The translations under genes were made by a program, and so were the position numbers. DNA of 5,560 nt from an uncultured Bacteroidales bacterium (GTDB lineage: Bacteria > Bacteroidota > Bacteroidia > Bacteroidales > Bacteroidaceae), in the NCBI GenBank assembly GCA_947367415.1, contig CANBEE010000190.1, positions 1 to 5,560 on the forward strand, in the 5' to 3' direction. The notes beneath the pieces are model-generated. The model had not been told where the DNA came from, did not search any database, and saw only the letters and a list, made by a program, of their open reading frames with translations. Shown here piece by piece: positions 1 to 5,315 of this stretch. How positions within the stretch are numbered: position 1 is the first letter of the stretch; every line of letters starts with the position of its first letter.

Positions 1-99
1 CTCATATATATAGCTGCCAAGAACATGGGCTTCGAGCCCGACGGCATGAGCCAGGAGCAGATGCGCGAGATGTCCATCGCATTCAACCTGCCGAAATAA
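1..99 (+). CDS. C-terminal fragment of an unrecognised protein (5' end outside window)
   Basis: Frame 1 is open from the first base to a TAA at 97-99, giving 32 residues. The fragment reads as a short hydrophobic stretch (LIYIAAKNMGF), then an acidic, Met/Gln/Glu-rich segment (MSQEQMREM), then IAFNLPK at the end. Codon use is GC-rich at third positions, like the real genes in the window, and the frame ends just before a strong terminator hairpin. These points support a true gene end. The gene converges on the minus-strand Gate-domain gene. I do not recognise the family from 32 residues, and no function is assigned. Confidence 0.6.
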   Translation, partial: LIYIAAKNMGFEPDGMSQEQMREMSIAFNLPK

Positions 100-124
100 G
101 CACATGCGGCTTTTGCCGATGAGA

Positions 125-170
125 ATAAGCAAGAGAGGGTGTGTTAAATGCAACACACCCTCTCTCTTAT
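125..170. terminator. Strong hairpin, probable bidirectional terminator between convergent genes
   Basis: A perfect 14-base-pair stem (132-145 with 152-165) closes a 6-base loop (146-151). After a 2-base bulge (130-131) five more pairs form (125-129 with 166-170). The stem contains a GGGTGTG/CACACCC core. It lies 26 bases after the plus-strand stop and 37 bases after the minus-strand stop of the Gate-domain gene, so it can serve both. The plus-strand side has the more T-rich tail (CTTATGTTT). Neither side has a long uninterrupted T run. Confidence 0.8.
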
Positions 171-206
171 GTTTAAATAAAACAGATTCTTATTATTACT
201 CTCGCA

Positions 207-1358
207 TTAGATTAAGCTGTAGAGCACAAAAATCCAGTGGGCCACGATGGCTGCAACAATACCACCGATGGTATGGGCTATGATGGCCTTTGAGGTGAGG
301 CGACGGTAGCCCAGCGAGTCGAGCATGGCGGTGTGTGTGCTCAGATAGCCGCTCCAGCACATGCCGATGGCGGTGAACACGGCGATGGCGTTGCCGTCGA
401 CCCAGCCCTCGGCGATGAAGTTAGGTACCAAGCCCAAGGCGGCACCCACAGCACCCAAGGCGGTGATGGGGAAGGCGATGAGGTGCGGGTCTTCGAAACC
501 GAAGAGCCAGCGGAAGAGGAAGCCTATCTTCTCGCCCACCCAGGGCAATAGCTCCACTCCCTGATAGGCTGCGCCGGTATAGGTGCCGTCGGCAGAGGGG
601 CCAAAGGTCAGAATCATCACCAAGGTAGAGATGATAAGCACGCCGGGGATGATGGCGATGCCTACATCCACACCCGTACGCCCACCATCGAGCAGGGAAT
701 CGAGGATGCGCTGAAACATGGGCTTGTGGTAGCTCTTGTCCTCGGCAACCTCTACGGTAGCATCTTCATAGGCATTCTCCTCCAGGTAGTGGGGATAGGC
801 TTTCAATACGGCACGCTGCATCAAGCGCGTCGATACGATACATCCGATAAAGGCTCCGATGAGGCCAATGAGCGGCTCCATGTAGAAGCCCTGGCCTATC
901 ATGAAGACTATCACCAGCAGACCCATGCCGAAGGCGGTGCCGAAGTTGGTGAGCGAGATGAACTGGTACTTCTTGAAGTAGGAACCGAATCGCTTGTCCT
1001 GTGCCAAGGAGATGATGGCGGGATTGTCCGACAGGAAGGTGAGCACGGCACCCAAGGAAGCCACACCGGGCAGATTGAAGAGCGGACGCATGAGCGGGCG
1101 CAGCAGCTTCTCCAGCAGACTCACCACACCGAACTCCACGAATACCTTGCCCAGCGCACCCGTAAGCACACAGATGGCCATCAGGTAGAATACCGTGTTG
1201 AGCAGCAGGTCGTGCGCCGTGTTCATCACCGTGTTCAGCATGTTGGGCGTGCCCATCTTATGGCCAAGGTAGCCGAACAGGGCAAATACGATAAGCAGGC
1301 AGATGATGCCCGAGGGTATGGCATCGTAGCAACGGCGTAGAATGTTTTTTGTTTTCAT
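207..1358 (-). CDS. Gate-domain (nucleoside recognition type) inner membrane protein, function unknown
   Basis: A 383-residue polytopic membrane protein. Hydrophobic segments lie at about residues 14-32, 53-72, 98-110, 140-158, 160-178, 230-252, 292-313, 323-340 and 357-381. A hydrophilic, acidic cytoplasm-like loop at about 185-225 splits it into two halves. The layout, with small-residue-rich helices and conserved turns such as FLSDNPA (108-114) and LTNFGTAFGMG (136-146), resembles proteins with the Gate domain (Pfam nucleoside_recognition; SpmA/SpmB and nucleoside-transporter relatives). Such proteins are thought to move or gate small solutes, but the substrate is not known and the sequence does not show it. 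The start at 1358 gives a normal positively charged N-terminus (MKTKNILRR). The bases before it, on the coding strand, contain no purine-rich Shine-Dalgarno sequence, as is usual in Bacteroidetes. The gene follows the porin by 83 bases with no terminator between, so the two are probably co-transcribed. The family call is from memory of sequence style and is moderately sure; the membrane location is sure. Confidence 0.72.
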   Translation of the reverse strand: MKTKNILRRCYDAIPSGIICLLIVFALFGYLGHKMGTPNMLNTVMNTAHDLLLNTVFYLMAICVLTGALGKVFVEFGVVSLLEKLLRPLMRPLFNLPGVASLGAVLTFLSDNPAIISLAQDKRFGSYFKKYQFISLTNFGTAFGMGLLVIVFMIGQGFYMEPLIGLIGAFIGCIVSTRLMQRAVLKAYPHYLEENAYEDATVEVAEDKSYHKPMFQRILDSLLDGGRTGVDVGIAIIPGVLIISTLVMILTFGPSADGTYTGAAYQGVELLPWVGEKIGFLFRWLFGFEDPHLIAFPITALGAVGAALGLVPNFIAEGWVDGNAIAVFTAIGMCWSGYLSTHTAMLDSLGYRRLTSKAIIAHTIGGIVAAIVAHWIFVLYSLI

Positions 1359-1373
1359 GGTAGGAGGGTTTTA

Positions 1374-1401
1374 ATTCTGAATTCTGAATTCTGAATCATG
1401 A
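1374..1401. repeat. 7-base tandem repeat, unit ATTCTGA
   Basis: Three exact copies of ATTCTGA (1374-1380, 1381-1387, 1388-1394) are followed by a diverged fourth (ATCATGA, 1395-1401). The array lies in the 5' spacer of the Gate-domain gene, ending 15 bases from its start codon. On the coding strand the unit reads TCAGAAT. It contains overlapping GAATTC palindromes. Confidence 0.93.
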
Positions 1402-1410
1402 AAGCAAATG

Positions 1411-1438
1411 ACTCATAACTCACAACTCACAACTCAAG
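1411..1438. repeat. 7-base tandem repeat, unit ACTCACA
   Basis: Four copies of a second heptamer: ACTCATA (1411-1417), ACTCACA (1418-1424), ACTCACA (1425-1431) and ACTCAAG (1432-1438). It is separated from the ATTCTGA array by nine bases that contain CAAATG. The array ends three bases from the porin stop codon. On the coding strand each unit carries a TGA. The 7-base step puts these in all three reading frames. Confidence 0.92.
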
Positions 1439-1441
1439 AAA

Positions 1442-2449
1442 TCATCGTTTCAGAATACTCATCCTCCAGGTCACACCGAGTGTAAGGAACGATTGGTCAC
1501 CCCAAACAGAGCCATAGGGATTCGTATTCTTGCCCCATGCAAAGCTATAGGCGCCGTGGAGACGGATGTCGCTACTGCCCTCAATGGGGAAGTACTCTAC
1601 GCCCGCACCTACTCGAGTAAGCTCTGTTCCGGGGAGTACGCAGTAGTCAGCCATATTGCCATCATTTATATCATAGCTCATCTTACCATACACGTTCAGC
1701 TTGTCTGATGCGCTCCATGAGAGATCGGCCATGATAGAGAAATCATCAAAGTGGAAGTTCTCCATCTCGGAACGGTTCATCCAGTCGAGCTGCAACTTGA
1801 AGTCGCCCATGTTGAACTGGTGGCCCAAGGCGATGAAGTTGACAAACTTGCCGGGCAGGTACTCTACCATATTCACCGAGTGGAGAATGTCGATCCATCC
1901 GTGCGAGCCACTCCATAGGAGGTTATAGGAGAACATTTCGGGCGATACGTTACGGAAGGGGCTCTGCACCACCTGCAGCATCAGTGCATCGTTGCTTTCG
2001 GTACCGAGGTTGTACTTTGCGTTCACACCCCACTGATAGCATGCCATGTTGTACCAGTACTCTGAGCCGAAGTAGAAGTCTATCGGAGCGCGGTCGTACT
2101 CGTATCCACCCACAGCTACCGTCTGCTTACCTCCTGTGAACGACCATGCACCTGTGGTGTAGGTGAGGTTGATGTGGTCAACGGCATCGAAGTAGCTCGC
2201 ATCAGCATTAGGCTTACCCATGCGCTGGCGGTACACGTAGCTCCATGAGTCGTTGATGTTGCCGTTGAGGCGCAGGTTGAGCTGTTTGCCGCGGAAACCT
2301 GTATTTGCGTCAACTACATTGCCGTCGATTAACTCGTTCTGCAGGTCGCCACGCGCTTCAATGCGCAGGTCTACCTTCGGGTTCTCTTGTGCTGTGGCTG
2401 TTGCACATAGGCTTGCTACTCCAAGTAGCCATGTTGTCAGTCTTTTCAT
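1442..2449 (-). CDS. Outer membrane beta-barrel porin, phosphate-selective porin O/P family
   Basis: A 335-residue protein starting MKRLTTWLLGVASLCATATAQ, a classic signal peptide: two basic residues, a hydrophobic core and a probable cleavage at ATA|Q (20/21). The mature part has the alternating aromatic/polar strands and short turns of a beta barrel. Examples are the SWSYVYRQRMG strand, the segment GKQTVAVGGYEYDRAPIDFY typical of Bacteroidetes PorO/P-type porins, and the C-terminal strand LGVTWRMSIL. Such porins pass small anions or other small solutes across the outer membrane; selectivity here is unknown. The frame is open 33 codons further upstream to an ATG at 2548. I chose 2449 because the extra residues (MCTKKCDRDYTFF...) would bury the signal peptide and because a promoter box lies inside that extension. 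No terminator follows, so transcription probably continues into the Gate-domain gene 83 bases on. The family is fairly sure; the substrate is not. Confidence 0.85.
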   Translation of the reverse strand: MKRLTTWLLGVASLCATATAQENPKVDLRIEARGDLQNELIDGNVVDANTGFRGKQLNLRLNGNINDSWSYVYRQRMGKPNADASYFDAVDHINLTYTTGAWSFTGGKQTVAVGGYEYDRAPIDFYFGSEYWYNMACYQWGVNAKYNLGTESNDALMLQVVQSPFRNVSPEMFSYNLLWSGSHGWIDILHSVNMVEYLPGKFVNFIALGHQFNMGDFKLQLDWMNRSEMENFHFDDFSIMADLSWSASDKLNVYGKMSYDINDGNMADYCVLPGTELTRVGAGVEYFPIEGSSDIRLHGAYSFAWGKNTNPYGSVWGDQSFLTLGVTWRMSILKR

Positions 2450-2489
2450 ATTACGGTCGTGTTTAACATAATTTGTGCTTTCTGAAATG

Positions 2490-2497
2490 CAAAGATA
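2490..2497 (-). promoter_or_regulatory. Porin promoter, Bacteroidetes-type -7 box (TATCTTTG)
   Basis: On the minus strand the bases read TATCTTTG, a perfect match to the Bacteroidetes primary sigma factor -7 consensus TAnnTTTG. The expected -33 TTTG is only approximated by a T-rich stretch (ATTTTTTAAGG, about 18-20 bases upstream). Transcription would start near 2483, giving a leader of about 34 bases before the porin ATG at 2449. This position rules against the longer ORF start at 2548. Confidence 0.65.
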
Positions 2498-2587
2498 GTT
2501 TTTATCCTTAAAAAATGTATAATCTCGGTCACATTTTTTTGTGCACATGAATTTTTCTTGTACTTGGTTGCATACTTATATATTATC

Positions 2588-2608
2588 GCGAAACAAAATT
2601 CGTTTCGC
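2588..2608. repeat. Perfect inverted repeat GCGAAAC-N7-GTTTCGC
   Basis: Seven-base arms (2588-2594 and 2602-2608) flank a 7-base AT-rich centre. The sequence lies about 90 bases upstream of the porin -7 box. No T run follows on either strand, so it does not look like a terminator. An operator or an extruding hairpin is possible, but no regulator is visible nearby. Confidence 0.6.
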
Positions 2609-2661
2609 ACTATCCTCTGCTCCTCCCCATCTGCGGCCTGTTCTTTGGCTGTGGTAGGGAT

Positions 2662-2694
2662 AAAAAAACATTCACCCTCTCATCGCGAGGGGTG
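2662..2694 (-). terminator. Terminator-like hairpin with seven-T tail, no assigned gene
   Basis: Read on the minus strand, CCCTC (2691-2687) pairs with GAGGG (2679-2675) across a 7-base loop. A one-base bulge and two more pairs extend the stem (2693-2694 with 2673-2674). Four bases later comes a run of seven Ts (2668-2662). The stem is short, so strength is uncertain. It is about 100 bases beyond the aminotransferase terminator: either a back-up terminator for that operon or the end of a small transcript. Confidence 0.45.
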
Positions 2695-2738
2695 GATGAA
2701 GATATAATATTGAAGGACACGCAGGCAATAATTTATGC

Positions 2739-2775
2739 AACTTTTGCCTAAATTGTTAGTCAAACTTTTGCCTAA
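2739..2775. repeat. 13-base direct repeat AACTTTTGCCTAA, 24-base period
   Basis: Exact copies lie at 2739-2751 and 2763-2775. An inverted copy of the core (AGGCAA, 2723-2728) lies just to the left and could pair with the TTGCCT of either copy (2744-2749, 2768-2773). The spacing is a little over two helical turns. The function is unknown; it could be a regulator binding site or a remnant of a mobile element end. Confidence 0.75.
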
Positions 2776-2797
2776 TCGGCATTTTCATCAGGCCTAT

Positions 2798-2834
2798 AAA
2801 AAGAAGAGGGCATGCCGTGCGGCACAACCTCTTC
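2798..2834 (-). terminator. Rho-independent terminator of the ribBA-aminotransferase operon
   Basis: On the minus strand GAAGAGG (2834-2828) pairs with CCTCTTC (2809-2803). A 3x3 internal loop separates this from an inner TGCC/GGCA stem (2824-2821 with 2816-2813) with a four-base loop. Five Ts follow directly (2802-2798). It begins 24 bases after the aminotransferase stop codon, the expected place for an operon end. Confidence 0.85.
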
Positions 2835-2858
2835 CCAATTTATTAACTTACTAATGCT

Positions 2859-4052
2859 TTATACCAGCTTGGCCAATGCCTCCTTGATGCGGCGCATTGA
2901 CTCCACGATGTTTTCATCGCTGGTGGCGTAGCTCATGCGGATGCACTCGGGCGAACCGAAGGAGTCGCCGCCCACGCAGGCCACGTGGCCCTCCTCGAGG
3001 AGATACATGGCGAGGTCAGAGGCTGTCTCGATGACCTTGTCGCCGAACTTCTTGCCGAAGTAGGCGCTGCACTTGGGGAAAAGGTAGAAGGCTCCCTGAG
3101 GCTCGTTGACCTCGAAGCCGGGGATGTCGCGGCCGAGCTGTACGATGAGGTTGCGGCGACGCTCGAAGGCCTTGCGCATCTCCTCCACAGGCTCCTGAGT
3201 GCCACGGTAGGCGGCTTCGGCAGCCTTCTGCGATACCGAGCAGGGACCGCTGGTGTACTGGCCCTGCAGCTTGTTGCACGCCTTGACAATCCATTCGGGA
3301 CCGGCAATGAAGCCGATGCGCCAGCCTGTCATGGCGTAAGCCTTTGACACACCGTTGATGATGACTACGCGGTCGCGTACGCCTGCAAACTGTGCGATGC
3401 TCTCGTGACGGCCTACATAGTTGATGTGCTCGTAGATCTCATCGGCAATGACGTAGACCTGTGGATGACGCTCGAGCACGGCTGCCAGTGCGGCCAACTC
3501 CTCGCGGCTGTATACAGAACCCGTGGGGTTAGAGGGCGAGCAGAGGATGAACGCCTTGGTCTTGTCTGTGATGGTAGCCTCGAGCTGCTTGGCGGTAATC
3601 TTGAAGTCCTGTTCGATGCCTGCAGCCACGATGACAGGAGTACCGTTGGCCATGAGCACCATCTCGGGATAGCTCACCCAGTAGGGAGCGGGCACGATGA
3701 CCTCATCACCTTCGTTGACGAGCGCCATTACCACATTACATACCGACTGCTTGGCTCCGTTGGAGCAAGAAATCTGATTGATGGTATACTCCAGGTTGTT
3801 CTCGTTCTTCAGTTTGTCTACGATAGCCTGACGCAAAGCAGGGTATCCCGGTACGGGTGAGTAGCGTGAGAAGTTGTCGTCGATAGCCTGCTTGGCTGCC
3901 TCCTTGATGTGGTCGGGGGTGTTGAAGTCGGGCTCGCCTACACTAAGGTTAATAACATCAACGCCTTGAGCCTTGAGTTCGGCACTGCGTTGCGACATCG
4001 CCAGCGTGGCTGACGGAGAGAGTCGGTTGATAAGGTTGCTTGGTGTGTTCAT
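2859..4052 (-). CDS. aspC: PLP-dependent aspartate aminotransferase (class I/II, subgroup Ib type)
   Basis: A 397-residue cytosolic enzyme of the fold-type I aminotransferases. It transfers the amino group between aspartate and 2-oxoglutarate, giving oxaloacetate and glutamate, and may accept related amino acids. Visible landmarks in order are: NLSVGEPDFNTP (35-46), the substrate-entry loop; SRYSPVPGYPALR (62-74); SNGAKQ (97-102), the cofactor phosphate-binding turn; SNPTG (174-178) with the conserved Asn175; ADEIY (203-207) with Asp204 and Tyr207 contacting the PLP ring; SKAYAMTGWRIG (236-247), where Lys237 forms the Schiff base with PLP and Arg245 binds its phosphate; and IRMSYA (371-376), where Arg372 binds the substrate carboxylate. 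All key residues are present, and the length is normal for subgroup Ib (Thermus-like) enzymes. The gene lies 46 bases after ribBA and ends with a good terminator, so it is the last gene of that unit. A candidate -7 box in the spacer could give it extra transcription. The exact amino-acid preference cannot be read from sequence. The gene symbol follows common usage; this subgroup differs from E. coli AspC. Confidence 0.93.
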   Translation of the reverse strand: MNTPSNLINRLSPSATLAMSQRSAELKAQGVDVINLSVGEPDFNTPDHIKEAAKQAIDDNFSRYSPVPGYPALRQAIVDKLKNENNLEYTINQISCSNGAKQSVCNVVMALVNEGDEVIVPAPYWVSYPEMVLMANGTPVIVAAGIEQDFKITAKQLEATITDKTKAFILCSPSNPTGSVYSREELAALAAVLERHPQVYVIADEIYEHINYVGRHESIAQFAGVRDRVVIINGVSKAYAMTGWRIGFIAGPEWIVKACNKLQGQYTSGPCSVSQKAAEAAYRGTQEPVEEMRKAFERRRNLIVQLGRDIPGFEVNEPQGAFYLFPKCSAYFGKKFGDKVIETASDLAMYLLEEGHVACVGGDSFGSPECIRMSYATSDENIVESMRRIKEALAKLV

Positions 4053-4061
4053 ATGAGCAAT

Positions 4062-4097
4062 ATTTACAATTTACAAATGTACTATTTACTATTGATT
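4062..4097. repeat. 7-base repeats, units ATTTACA and ATTTACT/ACTATTK
   Basis: ATTTACA occurs twice in tandem (4062-4068, 4069-4075). After an AATGTACT interruption, related units follow (ATTTACT 4084-4090, ATTGATT 4091-4097; equally read as ACTATTT 4081-4087 and ACTATTG 4088-4094). The array fills most of the 46-base spacer between the ribBA stop and the aminotransferase start. On the coding strand the units contain TAA or TAG. The layout resembles the heptamer spacer at 1374-1438. Confidence 0.8.
4074..4081 (-). promoter_or_regulatory. Candidate -7 promoter box (TACATTTG) before the aminotransferase gene
   Basis: The minus strand reads TACATTTG, a perfect match to the Bacteroidetes -7 consensus TAnnTTTG, 21 bases before the aminotransferase start codon. 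Transcription would begin about 7 bases downstream, leaving a leader of roughly 15 bases. No TTTG is found at the expected -33 distance, and the box arises at the junction of AT-rich repeats. It may therefore be a chance match or a weak internal promoter. Confidence 0.3.
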
Positions 4098-4098
4098 C

Positions 4099-5313
4099 TT
4101 ATTTCTTGAAGTGGAGCGTATGCCCCATGCGGTCCTTCTTGGTGCGCAGGTAGCGTTCGTTGTAGCAGTTGGGCTCAATCTCGATGGGCACGTTCTCCAC
4201 AATCTCAAGGCCATAGGCTTCGAGTCCGATGCGCTTGACGGGATTGTTGGTGAGCAGGCGCATCTTGTGTACGCCAAGCGAGCGCAGTATCTGGGCTCCT
4301 ACGCCGTAGTCGCGCTCGTCAGCATCAAAGCCGAGGTGTATGTTGGCATCTACGGTGTCGAGCCCCTCTTCCTGCAGCTTGTAGGCGCGTATCTTGTTCA
4401 TAAGTCCGATGCCACGTCCCTCCTGCATCATATATACGATGACGCCCTTGCCGGCAGCGTCAATCTCTTCCATCGCTTTGTGTAGCTGGTCGCCACAGTC
4501 GCAGCGGCATGAACCGAAGATGTCGCCCGTCATGCATGAGGAGTGCATACGTACGAGGATGGCTTCATCTTCCTCCCATTCGCCCTTAATGAGCGCTACA
4601 TGCTCGGCTCCGTTTGAGAGCTGGCGGAAAGGAATGAGGCGGAAGTGTCCGTGTGCGGTGGGCATGTCCACCTCTTCGCCACGCTCAATCATTGATTCTG
4701 TCTCGAGGCGATAAGCTATGAGGTCATGGATGGTGATGATGGGGATGTTCATCTCTTGTGAAATCTCGATCAACTGTGGCATACGTGCCATGGTGCCATC
4801 CTCGTTCATGATCTCGATGAGGGCCGCAGCTGGGTAGAGACCCGATAGACGCGCTAGGTCAATGGCGGCCTCGGTATGCCCGGCACGGCGCAATACGCCC
4901 TTGTCCTGCGCATAGAGAGGATTGATATGTCCAGGGCGTCCGAATGTCGATGGGGTAGAAGTTGGGTCGGCCAAAGCGCGGATAGTAGCGGCACGGTCAT
5001 TGATGGATACACCAGTAGAGCATCCTTCCAGCTTGTCTACGGTTACGGTAAACGGAGTTCCCAAAATGGATGTATTATTTCCTACTTGTTTGGGAAGGTC
5101 TAGTTCTGCACAACGTTGCATGGTGATTGGTACACACAACACGCCACGTCCTTCCTTCAACATGAAGTTTACGTTTTCAGGAGTGATTTTTTCTGCGGCG
5201 ATGATAAAGTCGCCTTCATTCTCACGGTCTTCATCGTCAACAACGATTAGGAACTTGCCTTCTCGGAAGTCGGCGATAGCCTCTTCTATTGTGTTTAATT
5301 TGAATTCTTCCAT
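4099..5313 (-). CDS. ribBA: Bifunctional 3,4-dihydroxy-2-butanone 4-phosphate synthase / GTP cyclohydrolase II
   Basis: A 404-residue cytosolic enzyme making both starting blocks of riboflavin. The N-terminal RibB domain (about 1-205) converts ribulose 5-phosphate to 3,4-dihydroxy-2-butanone 4-phosphate plus formate. The C-terminal RibA domain (about 206-404) opens GTP to a diaminopyrimidinone. RibB marks are the acidic metal-binding loop DDEDRENEGD (27-36), STGVSINDRAATIRA (99-113), RPGHINPL (126-133), the GHTEA motif (145-149) and Glu167. RibA marks are the zinc site with Cys260, Cys271 and Cys273 in HSSCMTGD and CRCDCGD, spaced exactly as Cys54/65/67 of E. coli RibA, then QEGRGIGL (297-304), ADERDYGVGAQIL (331-343), and LTNNPVKRIGL (354-364), where GTP and catalytic residues cluster. 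Length and domain order are normal and no key residue is missing. The start at 5313 lies two bases after the upstream stop, so translation is probably coupled. There is no room directly upstream for an FMN riboswitch. Confidence 0.97.
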   Translation of the reverse strand: MEEFKLNTIEEAIADFREGKFLIVVDDEDRENEGDFIIAAEKITPENVNFMLKEGRGVLCVPITMQRCAELDLPKQVGNNTSILGTPFTVTVDKLEGCSTGVSINDRAATIRALADPTSTPSTFGRPGHINPLYAQDKGVLRRAGHTEAAIDLARLSGLYPAAALIEIMNEDGTMARMPQLIEISQEMNIPIITIHDLIAYRLETESMIERGEEVDMPTAHGHFRLIPFRQLSNGAEHVALIKGEWEEDEAILVRMHSSCMTGDIFGSCRCDCGDQLHKAMEEIDAAGKGVIVYMMQEGRGIGLMNKIRAYKLQEEGLDTVDANIHLGFDADERDYGVGAQILRSLGVHKMRLLTNNPVKRIGLEAYGLEIVENVPIEIEPNCYNERYLRTKKDRMGHTLHFKK

Positions 5314-5315
5314 AG

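Larger units (their letters stand above)
2450..2858. other. 409-base intergenic region between the aminotransferase and porin genes
   Basis: No convincing gene is seen here on either strand. From right to left, in transcription order, it holds the aminotransferase terminator (2798-2834), two copies of a 13-base direct repeat (2739-2775), a second hairpin with a T run (2662-2694), a perfect inverted repeat (2588-2608) and the porin promoter (2490-2497) with an AT-rich leader. Base composition is clearly more AT-rich than the flanking genes. A plus-strand frame, 2551-2751, is open for 66 codons but has no start codon. Confidence 0.7.

Noticed and set aside
726..1340. Long plus-strand open frame (204 codons) opposite the Gate-domain gene
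   Set aside because: It is the antisense shadow of a well-supported membrane protein gene. Its translation is rich in His, Gln and Glu with no recognisable domain, as expected for reverse-strand reading of GC-rich third positions.
1359..1370. AGGAGGG-like sequence next to the Gate-domain start codon
   Set aside because: It is on the plus strand; the coding strand reads CCCTCCT there, which cannot act as a Shine-Dalgarno sequence for this minus-strand gene.
1374..1438. CRISPR array
   Set aside because: The units are 7 bases long in direct tandem without spacers, so this is not a CRISPR structure.
2547..2657. Plus-strand ATG frame of 36 codons in the intergenic region
   Set aside because: Low-complexity, Pro/Leu/Ser/Trp-rich translation, no promoter box on the plus strand, and it crosses the inverted repeat. 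Nothing supports expression.
3405..3860. Plus-strand open frame (151 codons) opposite the aminotransferase
   Set aside because: The opposite strand encodes every aminotransferase motif intact; this frame shows no domain, promoter or start context of its own.
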